DNA of 64,000 nucleotides from Sequoia sempervirens (Eukaryota > Streptophyta > Pinopsida > Cupressales > Cupressaceae), in contig VDFB02262612.1 in the NCBI GenBank assembly GCA_007258455.2, positions 1-64,000 on the forward strand, written 5' to 3'. The notes beneath the pieces are model-generated. The model was not told the DNA's origin. It saw nothing but the letters and a program-made list of their open reading frames with translations, and made no database searches. Shown in pieces: positions 1-11,244 of this stretch (position 1 is its first letter; the number at the start of each line of letters is the position of its first letter). Made by a program: the position numbers and the translations under genes.

Positions 1-600
1 CTTACAAAACAACCAATTTATTATTACATCCTTTGTTGAACCCTTAATCTCAACCATTTTCAAAAGATAAATTAGTAGTTTAGAAAGTAGACTCAGAGCA
101 CTTTGATCCTTGTTTTTGTTCCATCTCAAAATTTTGAGTGTAACTATCCTCAATTTCATGTCCAACGTCAGCATTTTCTGATTTCTGAAAAAAAGTGGCC
201 ACTTAAGCCCCCTTTTTGGGAACCATCTTGGTGCACTTACCCTACTGTCAGTTGTCATTTCAAAAGGCCCTCAAGCTACAGATGGATATCTATATCCGTT
301 ATTATTATTAGATGCACCTTTAGTCACATGGATTATGGGTGTTGGTCTAAGATCATGGATATCCAACCTAAGATTTATCTATCTTTAAACCATGAAAATA
401 CCTTAATTAAAGAATTCAAGATAGATCTTTCTAGAAGGATAAAGGTTTTGGAAAAGGTTTTTTAGCGGATGTGAGTGCCTCTAAATTTTCCCTAAATAAT
501 TGTGAATATTATATTATTCTACAAATTGTTAACCCTTTTCTCACTGTTGTTTTTGTGGTTGAAGGAAAAAAGTTATTATTTTTTCACTCATAGTGAAATC
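1..600. other. Unassigned sequence at left edge
   Basis: I see no supported gene here. A 120-codon open frame at 103-465 has no motif I recognise and no obvious splice context. It lies immediately upstream of a decayed retroelement ORF and may be its degraded 5' region. Confidence 0.4.
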
Positions 601-639
601 ATGGGGGGTCCGAGGAATCTGTCTAGGCCACTTTCTTGT

Positions 640-2215
640 GCTCCTTTATGCTAGTACATTGAGATTTGGAGGCTCTTTGAAAATGTTGGCATGACCCCTT
701 TCTTCATGGCTATGAGGGATTATAATGATGATATTACTATTAAAACCTAAAATTCTTGGCATGAAGACATAGTACAAATCAGTAGTATAAGGTTTGCGGT
801 GACTCCTAAATTAATAGAGAAGGTGACTGGCTTGTAGTATAGTGGTCTAAAAGTGGCAAAAAATAGCAATGAAAACTATCAAAGATTCATTGATAGTTTC
901 CTTGAAGGGGAGGAGAAACTCTAGTGTTGCCCGAATGGATATGATAGAGAAAGGCTCCCAAATCCATATGGGGTGGTCAATGTGCACATTATGAAATAAT
1001 TCACACTAGAAGGCAAGTACACTACCATTCATGGTTATCATTTCACTTTTCTTTGTCACATTAGGAGGAATGAGAAGATACATATCCTATTTTTTCTGCT
1101 TTCTTCTCTAAAGAAGCGTAAGGCTAAAGGGGCTTTGCCAACCCTTCACCAGGGCCTTATTCAATGTCTTTATAATTATGTCTACTATTACGTCCTTACC
1201 TAGTCCCTCTTTGGAAATTGGCCCTCATGTTAATGTAGCCCAAGTTAACCAGTCAAACCCCCACCCTCTTCCTAATCCTAGTAAAATTCATGGTGAGAGT
1301 ACCTCTTTGGCTAAGCCTCCCCTCAAAAAACCCCTGGGTGAACCCTCATGTTGAAATAGCCTTCCATTAAGGGCATCTTAATAAAAGGGGACCCTATTGT
1401 CTCAATTGTGAAAGGAAAGAAGAGTATTGGTAACCTTCCTAGTAATCCTACGGGGTTAAGAGGAAAATCCAGGACAACAATGAACCTAAAATAGTGAAAA
1501 AATTCACTATTGATATATAGGATGAGGAAGAATAGGGAAATGTGGATGACTCAAGTAGTGGAAAATGCTCGGGAAGAGGTCAGCTAGGTTGGCACCCCGA
1601 GTCAGTATGCCAAAGGCAAAAAATTATGCTATGAAGAACCTGAAGATGAACCCTTGGATGGAGTGGTTCCACTAGACCTAAGTAAGAAGGAACTCTTTGT
1701 GATTCTTGGTGAGGATCTTGAGGAGGATTCCATTAGCAGTGAAGAAGAAGAAGAGGATGAGGGAATTGATCAAGAGGTGGTGCAAGATCAGAGGATAACG
1801 AGGATGAAGGTGAAAAACAAATAGAAAAATAAGTTAAAGATGAGATAATGAAAACCACGAATGAGGTGGGTGGACATGCAACAAAGGACCATGAAGAGGA
1901 AGAGCAGCCAAAAAATAATCCCTTTGAGTTTAATCTAACTTAGCTCGGTGAGCTTCAGGAAAAGGTTAATAGAATGGACAAGGCATTTAATAAGCCAACT
2001 TCTATCACTTAGGGTATTATGATGAGAAGGGAAATTTTTGGTACGGTTAATGGTATGGCCAAAGTTAGGAAAGGTCGTAAGAGGAAGAATTCATCACATG
2101 ATTCAGAGATGCAGTAGGAGGATAGAACAATTGAGAAGATGGAGAAGTGCAACGAGGAGTTGGAGCAACTGATTACAAAATGGGATTTGATCTGCAATCC
2201 TAGAAAGTAGTTAGG
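640..2215 (+). pseudogene. Decayed retroelement ORF, putative plant transposon protein type
   Basis: Pieced together through several stop codons, the plus strand reads as one long protein. An N-terminal block contains TPFFMAMRDYNDD followed by a segment with FAVTPKLIEKVTG. A second block has YTTIHGYHFTFL followed by LHQGLIQCL. Then come a Pro/Ser-rich linker, an acidic run, and a lysine/glutamate-rich coiled-coil-like tail around 2000-2200. The same order occurs at 24890-27160 in this window, so this is a repeat family. The pattern resembles the 'putative plant transposon protein' domain of plant repeats (family knowledge, not a search result). Stops and frame breaks make it non-functional. 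The tail part (from 1924) is duplicated at 12448. Confidence 0.55.
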
Positions 2216-2530
2216 GTTTTCTATTTCTCTGGTTTATGGCATACATGCCTTGGTACTATTTGGGTCTGCGAGCCCTTATGTTTACTTTGATTAACTATTT
2301 TTTTCTATGTTTTCAATCTCTTAATGCTCTCTTGGTAATGGTGATTTCTCAACTGATAGGCCTTTTTCCGTTCCATCTTTTGTTGGGTTGCTATTTTGGC
2401 GTGTGGTGTTAGTCTGTAGTTTTGGTCATGTTGTTCTGTTGTAGTTGTTTTGCTGGCTGTCTGGCTTGTTCTTTGTTCTCTGTTTAGGTTCAGGGGCCCT
2501 TTCCTCTAATTTTTGAATCAAAATCTATCT
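2216..2530 (+). mobile_element. 3' untranslated region of the decayed retroelement
   Basis: T-rich sequence follows the ORF stop and ends in a 'ggggccctttcctct' block followed by 'aatcaaaatct'. This style of end is typical of plant non-LTR retroelement 3' regions. A near-identical copy lies at 12735-13055 inside the duplicated block, and a more distant version ends the related element near 27650. Confidence 0.5.
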
Positions 2531-3289
2531 TATAACATTATTTTTTATATATATTATTTTAAATTATTAATAATGTATATTTTCCAATATTAAAAAACTA
2601 ATGCCTAGCTCATATGCAAAATCAAGTTAACAATAGATGAAATGAGTCTAATGAACTAGAAAAATTTAAAAATTATTTTTATCTCAATATTTACGCCGAA
2701 GGCATCCTGTACTTAGTATTTGCAAGGAATTTTCAGCTCTAATGACTGTAGATTGCTCGACAGGAAATCACCTGCTATGAAATCCATCCCAGGCGTTCAT
2801 CATTTTTCCTGAATGAAATAGAGCAGAGCAGTTATTGCAGCTGGGAAATATCCGAGAAAATATCCGACTAGCAGTTCTCCTGGGAATAGAGTAGTTATTG
2901 CAGTTATTTAGATCCCAATTGCTATTTGAAGACAGGCCCCACGCTCAAATTTTACAACCCATTTTTATGGCGAACGACGCAGATTGATTGGGACTACCAT
3001 GTAACAAATCCCAGTTGTTCATCATTTTTTACCCTTTTTTCTGCTATTTTTCACCATTTATTATTGCTTTCCCTACCACTCTTGGTTAGCGCTCCTCCAC
3101 ATCCTAGACAATATGACACTAGAAAGAGCATAGGCAGAGCTTCTGATGCTATGAAGCAATAACAATTTCTGCCCCTCCATCGTCTGAAGATTTGAAAGTC
3201 ATCAACATTGAAGGTCGGTTTTTGCCCCTCTACCGTTTGAAGATCTGCCATCGCAGAGCAATCACATTAAGCATCAACACATAGATCCA

Positions 3290-3610
3290 TGAATTTTTTG
3301 CCACTGGTGTATGTGAAGGTGTAGATGGGTAGCAGAGATGCCATTTTAGATTGTCGATGCCGAGGTGGAGTAAACGGGGTGGAAGTAAATCATCAATTGT
3401 GATTTCCTTAGCTTGAGATCTTCTCCTAGGACAATACACATAGCCCACATAGGCCACACTATGGGTTAAAAACATTATTGATTAGATTTTCAACTTTAGG
3501 GTTACTTTGGAAATCCAACATAATATATGGTAAAAAATGACAATATCTGGTGCGATTTGTGAATAGCTAGTGTCTGTGAAGGTGTAGATGGGTAGCACAG
3601 ATGCATTTTG
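3290..3610. repeat. Pair of direct repeats inside Helitron-like copy 1
   Basis: The string 'gtgaaggtgtagatggg' with flanking similarity occurs near 3312 and again near 3576, about 264 bp apart. It indicates an internal duplication of the captured or element sequence. No coding function was recognised here. Confidence 0.5.
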
Positions 3611-4112
3611 TTGAACATTGTAGCATATGGAAGTTGCATTCTATGTCGGCATTGTCACCTCGCATTTACTATAAAATGGGTTGGCATTAATAAATATTGT
3701 ACGATGATGTTACAATCTTTTCAAATTCCTTGGCATCAGCATAAATATCTGCAACTGGGTGTCCAGAGTGAGGCCTTGATTCCTGAGAATAAGTACAAAC
3801 CAGTGTATCATAGAAAGAAAGAATGAGAGGGAGCATTCACTTGGTTTTCCCCTGTTTCCCTTTTTTGTAGTTTTCTTTGTTTTTTGGAATTCCTTTTGTA
3901 GTAGTGTAGAGTGTTGTTAAATAAAATTTTAACAGGATTCAGGGCATGTTTCCATTTTTAGTGTTTACAAGGGAAGGCAGAAGGATGGGGCAGAGGAGGC
4001 AGTGGCACTGAGGAGTGGTGTGGCTATGGAATTTAGTTCTACACTTGCCATTACATTTTCTTGTAAGTTTCTAAAACATTTTTTAACAAATTCATTTTGT
4101 GGATTCCTTCAA

Positions 4113-4530
4113 TCATTGCATTCCATGAGATGACATCCCTTTTAGACATTTTTTCAAACAATCTCGTGCATTGTTTGTGCTTCCATATTTTGCATAAATG
4201 TGTACTAGAGCATTTCTAGCTATAATATCTGGTAGAAATTCGCCTTCCATTATGCCTAAATGGAGGTCTGGACCCTGTTCAAACGCTCCCATTTTGATAC
4301 TGGTAGAAAAGGCATTGGCCAAAGTTGTGGAATTTGGATTTATGTTTGTTGATTGCATTTGCATGAAAGCTTCTAAGGACTTTTCAACCAACCCACTTCG
4401 AACATATCCCTGCAGTCATGATTTTTCACAAGGCCACATTTCTTTTAGGTAGATGGGAAATAGTTCACGTGACTTGTCTATGCTTTGACATTTTGCATGA
4501 ATGTCTACAGGGCACTTGCAAATACAACAT
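4113..4530 (-). pseudogene. Captured pentatricopeptide-repeat (PPR) gene fragment
   Basis: The minus-strand reading contains DIHAKCQSIDKSRELF, then GYVRSGLVEKSLEAFMQMQ, then NPNSTTLANAF, GAFEQGPDLHLGIMEG, and NALVHIYAKYGSTNNARD. These match the consensus of land-plant PLS-class PPR proteins (YAKCGSI..A..LF, NG..EEAL..F.QM, GALEQG..IH). PPR proteins are normally organellar RNA-editing or RNA-processing factors of 400-900 residues. Here only about 140 codons remain, with an in-frame stop near 4409, no start and no C-terminal E/DYW domain. The fragment lies inside the Helitron-like element, in the opposite orientation to its 3' hairpin. It is a non-functional capture. Confidence 0.8.
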
Positions 4531-4599
4531 CTATCAAAATCCATAATGCTTTGAGGGATGCCCTTCAATATTACTGAAGATCTTAGGTGCTTATTATTG

Positions 4600-7500
4600 A
4601 GTTGGGGAGATTGTTGGACACTGGTAAATGAAATCCAAGAATCAAACTTTTAAGCCGAGCAATCTTGATGATATGAAGATTACACATACTAGCAAAAAAT
4701 CAACCTATTCCAGTCCCTGTTCTAAAGTTCCTAGTTTGGCACAAGTAGGGGAGTAGCTGGCATTGCTTTTTTCGAATTGTGGTTGTCTAGCAAACCCAAA
4801 ATCTACATAACATTGGTTATGTCAAGTTTTCGCTAGCTTCTAGCCTCTTGATCATACATTGTATTCCCTTTTTTCCTAATGTACAATTTGATATTTTCAC
4901 ACACCATGAAAAAGTTGTGCATACAAGGAACTTTAGTGGTCCTTCAAAAAATAGATGTTTTAGAAGACTATGGTTTGTATCATAGTTTGAAAACTCAGAT
5001 TTGAGAAAAACTTGGCATCACAAATCTTGGCTCAAGTTTGGGACTAGGCAAAAATTGGGAAACTTTCTTTTAATATTAATACATAAAATAAACTTAAATA
5101 ATGTATGAGACATGTAAGGAATAAATTTGGAGAACACACAAATCTATTTTGATCATATTAGCATTACTCAGATTTGGTATTGACTCAGCAGACAAAAAGT
5201 ATAAATGGAATTCAATTACTCAGAATTTAATCAGAACACTGAAACAAATGAAAAATAGTTCATAAATAGGGGAAGAACACTGTGTTTTCTATAGCAAGCC
5301 AAATAAAGGGAGAAAAAAGAATTATTTTCTATCCAGTGTAGCCCGAAGCAATATTAAGAGTTCCACAACCTCATGGTAGAGTATGCCCAAAACAGTATTG
5401 CACAACCTCATGACAGATGTTGCTTATAATATATGTTGGCTAAGCCTACATTTGGGTGAGGCATTTTGTCAAACACTATGCTTCCATGAACACCCTATTA
5501 AAACATTAGCAAACAACCTAAAAACCAACAGCATAATCATGAGTTGCCCTATGGTTGAATGTCATTCCCAACACTGTCATCATAATCTTCTCTGTCGGGT
5601 TGTTTAGGAGTAATAATGGGGTCTTCTACAAGTTTGATTTGTTCCTTTGCTTCAGAATAAAAATAGTTCCCTTGATTTCAAATTAAATATAGTTGTTACT
5701 GTGTATGGTTATGTGATTGTTTCGGTGCTTCTTAATTTCAGCTTGGGGTTTTTAGTTAACCAGTGTTTTTTCTTTAAGCATAGTAGTTTCAAATATAAAT
5801 TCAATTTTATAGCTAATGATCTCACATAGATTGATGTGTGTTTAATGCCTCCCTTTTCTCTGTTGATACTTTTGCATAAAAGGTTAATAGGTATGATGTA
5901 TTTGAGATTTTAACAATCGGGGGATGTTATATTTGGAAGGATGAAAACTTTTTTCAATTTTTTTTTGGAGGGGCCCTAAATAGTTTTGATAGTTTGTGTG
6001 CATTTAAATAACAAAGATCAATTTTTTTTGCCTAGTAATAATTGCTGGGTTTTTTGATAACTAACATGTAAGCATTTCATGTTATTAAAATTTAAATACT
6101 CATTGCTTTTATTGATAGTTGACTCTGTTTGTGTTTAACTTGCAAAATTTGCCTTGGAAAAGGGGGGCATGTCTATAGAAGTTCTTCAAAAAGCATTCAA
6201 TGCAACAGAACATGCACTTCTTCAACATCCATTGTGGATGAGAGGACTAATGGTGTTTCTAGAATTTGGAAGACTGCTGAGGATTTGGAAATTCTTATAA
6301 AAAGCCAACTCCACTCTCTAAATATCTAAATCCAACTCCAGCTCCTCATCTCTAAATCTTAGCTTTTTGTCTCAATCATCTATTCTAATAATGAATCAAT
6401 AACCACCTAAATGGCTTGCAAGTTGATTCTTGTAATTTTTTATTTTGGAATTGGAGGTTATAATGCACAAACACAATGGAAAATTAATTCATCAACTTTT
6501 CTGAGTGTACCTGGTTAAAAGTACTCCAATTATCCGTGCTTTTGGATGCAAGTCATAATCTTACACAGTTTCTAAGTTTTGATGCACCAAAGTCTTCACA
6601 ACACTTTACCAAAAGTATGTAGTTGTACAATCAAATGCAGTTGATGCTACTGCCACCCATCAATACTAGCCCAAAGACATATTTTCCAAATTTGCATCAT
6701 ATTCAACTCAAGTTATTCTCCATCTTCCTAACATCCTTATTTCTGTACATGCTCAATGACATCTATGTCATGTATCTTCCTTTTATAGTCAGATTTCATC
6801 CAACCTTGGCTGATACTTGCATTCTCTCCAAATTTTCTCTTGTTGTTTCTAGTGTGATATTCATTTAGTAGAGGACATCAAGAGGGACATGAGGCCATGG
6901 TTTGCATCCTTATTCATTATCCTAGTATTACCAGTTTATTCCCCCATTCTATAATTCTCTACTAAAAATTAATATTATCCTAAGTAATAAATGTGCAATA
7001 ATTCCATTCAGTGTCTATTACCTCTCTTATCCCCTTTTTAGCATTTTTTAAAGGTATGTTGATATTTTAATTCAGGGTTTGTGACAAAAACAACTGATAG
7101 AATCTTACTAGACTCAAAACACTCCTTTAAAAACATCTTAAATACCATAAGGGCCTGCTTACTATTGAAATTGGAGACACAAAACCTATGCCCAAGTGTG
7201 ATCTGGTCAAGGATAGGGAGATAAATTAATAGCATCTTGCTCTTATAGCCAAAACCCAGATTTAATACGCATATCCTTGATGCACCATGAAGCGACTTAA
7301 TTTTATGGTTTTAATTCAAATTTAAAATTACACAAGGAACCATGAGCAACAACACACATTTGAAAACCAAAATTTGTGGTAGGCTTTCAAATAAACTTAT
7401 TCCATTCACTTGAACTCTCTTTACAAAATCTAAAACAAGTTTTTCCAACCCCTCTCTGTTAGTTTCCAATTTAGTTTATAAGAGTTTTCCTTGACCCCTA

Positions 7501-8790
7501 ACCCTTAACATTCTCTTGTACCATTATGTGAATGCTTCCAAAAATCAAAAAATCATATTTTTTCTTCTCTTGTAGATGTTGATTGCCTAATGCTCAGGAT
7601 GCTCCTGCATTGAAGTGTTCTAGCACTGTTTGAGATCAAGAATTGGGAAAGAAAACCCTTCCCAATGCTGGAAATGCTTAGAAATTGTAGCTCCCGTAAA
7701 GCCTTGCCCTTCAGCCACAAAAAACTGAGTCTTAAATGCTATTATATTGATTTACTTTTATGTTTGAAAACCCTAGTGTTGTCATTTGAAGATCTCCCTG
7801 CAAAGAACAATGCTTTCAAAATAAGAACACTTTAATTATGGTGTAAGAGTAAATTGAAGTTTTATGTTACTTATGATTTACTCTATATGTCTCTTTTTAG
7901 GCAATCTATTCCAACAGTTCACAGTGGTGACAACTTACATTTTCTAATTCACTCTGCAAATGTAAGTGTTCCCCTGCAAAAATTATTTTTAGGTTAGGCT
8001 ACCCAGATATACCCACCACATTACTAACCCCAAGGCAATTAAATACTGCACATGATCTCAAACAACTCCCTGCTACTTCTTTTTTGATAGCTTGGGAAAT
8101 CCAATTTCGATCTTCAAAATTAGGGATTTATATCTTCTGAGAAGATATAACTTTTGTGTTGGAGTAACGTGAATGCTTATATCAAGTTTTAACTCATACA
8201 ATACAGATGTACATACTATTAAAGCAAGAATTTGTTGAGGATAAGGTTTTCTAAAATAGGAAAAAAAATTTAAAACCACCAAATAAACATAAAATTCATT
8301 TCACAATTGAAAAAAACTGCACGTGAAGAAGCAAATAGGGATCTAACGCTATGTATTACAATAATATCACATATGAAAACAACCAATAATATGTGCCTGC
8401 TTTCCTGCTGGTTTGTGACCCAATCAAGCCAAAGATGAGTTCCAATTTCAAATTCCTATAAAAAATAAAGCATGCTTAGCTATTTGTACCACACCCAAAA
8501 TTATTGATTTATCATGGCTGGCCTTCATCATTGAAGTGATTTGCTGCTCACTCTATATATTTAAATTTTCAATCCATAGCCATGTTGGTTATGTTCTTAT
8601 TACTCTATATTTCTCAGCATCACTTCTATAGTTCTTTCAACATTTTATTTTTTGTTGTTATCTTATTACTCTGTAATCTTATTATTCTGTATTTCAGCAG
8701 TTTATTTTCACAAAGTAACTACTGACATGGGACTTGTAGTTTATGGGTCGACAAAACTATTCCCATTTATTAATAAATACATTTATCAGA
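4600..8790. other. Helitron-like interior without further recognised genes
   Basis: Apart from the short PP2C-like piece, I find only short open frames without motifs. Base composition varies along the stretch, which fits a patchwork of captured non-coding pieces, but I cannot name sources. Confidence 0.4.
6134..6228 (+). pseudogene. Short captured fragment resembling a plant PP2C phosphatase exon
   Basis: Allowing one missing base near 6146, the plus strand reads FNLQ-(K)-FALEKGGMSIEVLQKAFNATE. Plant clade-D type 2C protein phosphatases have a segment of the form 'L..FA.E...MS.DVI.KAF.ATEEGFL', which is the basis for this call. Only about 30 codons match before similarity fades. It is frameshifted and sits in the Helitron-like element, so it is a capture remnant. 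Confidence is limited because the match is short and made from memory of the family pattern. Confidence 0.45.
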
Positions 8791-8810
8791 ATAATGTCTT
8801 CGACGTACCC

Positions 8811-8836
8811 ATTGCACCCCACAGTGCGATTGCTAG
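8811..8836 (+). other. 3' terminal hairpin and CTAG end of Helitron-like copy 1
   Basis: The stem is ATTGCAC (8811-8817) pairing with GTGCGAT (8824-8830), including one G-T wobble, around a six-base loop. TGCTAG then ends the element. Copy 2 has ATTGCAC pairing with GTGCAAT and AGCTAG. A hairpin a few bases before CTRR is the classical Helitron 3' signature. Confidence 0.7.
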
Positions 8837-9424
8837 TTATTATTTATGGTAGAATTAGAAGCATGTCATATTTGAATTCTTCCAACCGTTATTTCGCATG
8901 CTAATGTTGGTGAGTCATAAGTACAAAGCTACAGATGTTGCTCTAGAATGAGTTTTGTAACATTATTGGGTCATTGTCTCTTTCGCTCTTTCCCATGTCA
9001 AAATTAATTTTAGTTAAAATATTTCTTAATTTTTTTTAATCATAAAATTGCAGAAATAACGTGTTATGAGACCAATCAATTATAAACATAAAGATTCAAT
9101 ATTTATTATTATATCATATTTAATAGTTTATGTTAATATAATTTATTTCACCTTTAAAATGTAATGATATTTTTAATTGATTTTAAAAGATTAAATTTTG
9201 ATTCAATCTATATTTTACTAATAATTCAAATATAGAAAAAAATCTGAATATTAAAAACTATAAATACAAAGCTGAATATGTATTAATAGAATTACAAACA
9301 TACATAGGAGAATCCCTGTAAGAAAGAATGGAGGAAACATACAAATCACTCTTCCTTTTGTCAGGAATATTTAGTTCCCTAGAAAAAAAATACATAGTAT
9401 TCTATTGTTTCTTAACTACCCAGC
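8837..9424. other. 3' flank of tetraspanin copy A
   Basis: AT-rich non-coding sequence that aligns throughout with 13213-13911 in copy B. Part of it (about 9050-9400) is also similar to 59175-59480. The 3' UTR and polyadenylation region of the minus-strand tetraspanin lie within it. Confidence 0.6.
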
Positions 9425-10606
9425 TTAAGCATATTCCTTATTAGCATATAACTCATCGTTCCTAGTGTTCCTGAATGCACAACATCCCAGAGAGTAAATT
9501 ACAGCTACAGCAATTAGCACTCCAAAGCTTATAAAAGCAATCGTGCGCCAATCTTTCTTCAAGTTGGCTACTACACCAGCCTTGCAGGAGTCACAGTTAT
9601 AGCACAACTCATTTTGAACATTACTCCACTTGCTACAGTATGTATCTGTGGGGGTGGTTGTTGAAGTCGTCCAGTAGGTAGCATTCACATAGACGAAGTT
9701 GCATTCTGTCGGTGGTTTACAACAACCCGACTACAAAAGAAAACAATTAAATTTAATAATTTTTACTATAAACAATCGTGTAATGAGTAATGAGTAATGA
9801 GTAATGAGTAATGAGTAATGAGTAGTAGGTTTTTTCCACAGCATGTCAAATTATGATATTGTTATCAGAATTTAACTGCGTAGTTTATTGAATCAAACTC
9901 ATCCGCACATAAATTTGAATAAAGAAAAACTACGCACAGTTAAATCCTGATAGCAATATCAAAAGTAACTTTTACACATCTTAAATGAAGTTCATAAGAT
10001 ATCATACCTGTTATATATTTTACTAATAAAGAATCGATTTAAAATTAGTCTGATTTAGAAAACTTGCAGAGTTTTAGCTCATAAGATTAAGGGAATTACC
10101 TGAATCGGGGACAATTTACTTCTATAGAACTTCTCTGCAGTTTCGCTGACCGAATTGTCAGCAAGTTTGTTGCATACTTTGGCGTCCTGAAGGCAGCTTT
10201 TGATTGTCTTCCAGTGGCTGGCCTTCTGCACTCTTTTCTGCAGCCACTTTGAGTAGTCTCCCAGCCGGTATTCTTTATACCCTCTCCCAGAAACGGCCCG
10301 TCCGGCGCCCTTGTTGGTGATGACGTAGGTAAAGACAGTGAAGCATAACAAGAGCAAAATGAGAATAAACATGACGACCAAGTAAAACCAGAGCAGGCAT
10401 GAGATTCTGCCGCAGGCGCCAAGCAAGCCGGCGAGAGAGACGACCATGAGAGCGCCCCCGATAGCTATCGCAGGCCACTGAAGAAACTTCTCACAGTCAG
10501 TGTCTGCCTTCGTTAACAGCCATATTCCTCCCCCAAGGATTGGGATGGACACCAGAAATGAGCAAAAGTTAAGTAACCCGACCATGGTGTTGCTTAAACG
10601 AAGCAT
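9425..10606 (-). CDS. Tetraspanin (TET8-like), copy A
   Basis: Four-helix membrane scaffold protein of the plant tetraspanin family, expected at the plasma membrane and in endomembranes, where tetraspanins organise microdomains and extracellular vesicles. Two exons: 10606-10100 (169 codons) and 9730-9425 (101 codons plus TAA). The 369 bp intron has a CAG/GTAATT donor and TTTGTAG/ acceptor, phase 0, giving 270 residues, the usual family length. Visible features: three N-terminal membrane helices (about 8-31, 45-67, 71-96); the plant block GRGYKEYRLGDYSKWLQ; a large extracellular loop with GCCKPP at 171-176 and cysteines near 172, 173, 179, 201, 212, 215 and 218; a glycosylation motif NAT at 185; helix 4 at about 232-253; and a short cytoplasmic tail ending ANKEYA. 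The start is the first ATG after a TATA box. The tandem partner is at 13912-15086. The gene looks functional. Confidence 0.93.
9781..9822. repeat. Seven-base tandem repeat in tetraspanin A intron
   Basis: Six perfect copies of TAATGAG lie in the intron, close to the splice acceptor. The array is missing from copy B, so it expanded after the duplication. Confidence 0.9.
9851..9964. mobile_element. Foldback MITE-like element in tetraspanin A intron
   Basis: Arms of about 36-40 bases (9851-9886 and 9925-9964) are inverted repeats of each other with a few mismatches: 'gatattgttatcag' versus the complement of 'ctgatagcaatatc'. The spacer is about 38 bases. Copy B has the same structure at 14344-14464, so it was in the gene before duplication. 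No clear target duplication was identified. Confidence 0.65.
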
Positions 10607-10660
10607 GTTTGCAGAACAAGAAGAATCAACAAATAATCAGTTTCTGGGTGGGGAGGTCTC

Positions 10661-10669
10661 TTATAAAGC
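10661..10669 (-). promoter_or_regulatory. TATA box of tetraspanin A
   Basis: On the minus strand the sequence reads GCTTTATAAGAGA about 55 bases upstream of the start codon. It is conserved at 15142-15149 in copy B. This implies a short 5' leader. Confidence 0.6.
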
Positions 10670-11244
10670 TTCTGAAAAGGAAACCACCTGGATTGTATGC
10701 AAGAAGAGAAAAAACCCTCTCGTGAGGTTGTAGGTATCTCCGTGTTTCTCTGGGTGCTTCTAAAGGTTTAGGTTTTAGTTAAGGGAGTATTAACCATTCA
10801 ACTAACAACAGGGTACCCACTCCACTCAGGTTTCTTATCTGCTGTAAGGTACTGTCATCAATTATCTTTTGAACTCTTATTAGAAAGCGTGTAGAACTTG
10901 ATTACCATGTCCATGTCCAAGCTCTGGATTTGTCGGTACCAGCTAGCATCTTTTGCTTGGCTTGCTGTCTAATCAGACATCAGAGTCACTTGGATATTTG
11001 TATGTTCAAGATCTATAGTCCAACGAACTAAAAACTCAGACATTAAATATTTTAAAACACCCCAAAAAATATCTTTGTAAAGGGATTAGTCATCAAGTAT
11101 AAAATATCTTTTTGTTTGACTACGAAAAGATTACAAAATGCATTATTAGACTTAAGAACCTAAGCATGAACAACACACAAAAAGCATAACAAGACTATTT
11201 GTGAACATCATACGTACACTTCATGAACAATATACAATAAAGAT

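Larger units (their letters stand above)
2691..8836 (+). mobile_element. Helitron/Helentron-like non-autonomous element, copy 1
   Basis: The boundaries are set by the paralogous empty site at 13212/13213: 'atctcaatat' joins 'ttattatttatgg' there, and the element lies exactly between these two strings in copy A. The left end reads TTACGCCGAAGGCATCC. The right end has a 7-bp hairpin (8811-8817 with 8824-8830) followed by TGCTAG and a flanking T. A 14-base subterminal inverted repeat (2692-2705 versus 8794-8807, 12 of 14 matching) starts at the left edge but about 30 bases inside the right edge. No Rep/helicase coding was found. It contains a PPR gene fragment and an apparent PP2C fragment. A 3-bp TTA target duplication is an alternative reading of the same junctions, so a PIF/Harbinger-like origin is not strictly excluded. 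Confidence 0.7.
1924..11244. repeat. Segmental tandem duplication, copy A
   Basis: Sequence from about 1924 to 2690 and from 8837 to 11244 aligns collinearly with 12448-15698. The unit holds a retroelement 3' end, the tetraspanin 3' flank, the tetraspanin gene and about 640 bp upstream of it. The only large difference is a 6.1 kb insertion in copy A (2691-8836). Homology stops abruptly at 'caatataca' near 11236-11244 on the right and at 'tttgagttt' near 1924 on the left. The duplication therefore predates the insertion. Confidence 0.9.

Noticed and set aside
103..465. 120-codon plus-strand open frame at the left edge
   Set aside because: No domain recognised; adjacent to retroelement debris. 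Kept only as unassigned sequence.
10096..10422. Alternative frames within tetraspanin exon 1
   Set aside because: Shadows of the true coding frame; the tetraspanin frame is conserved between the copies with its motifs.
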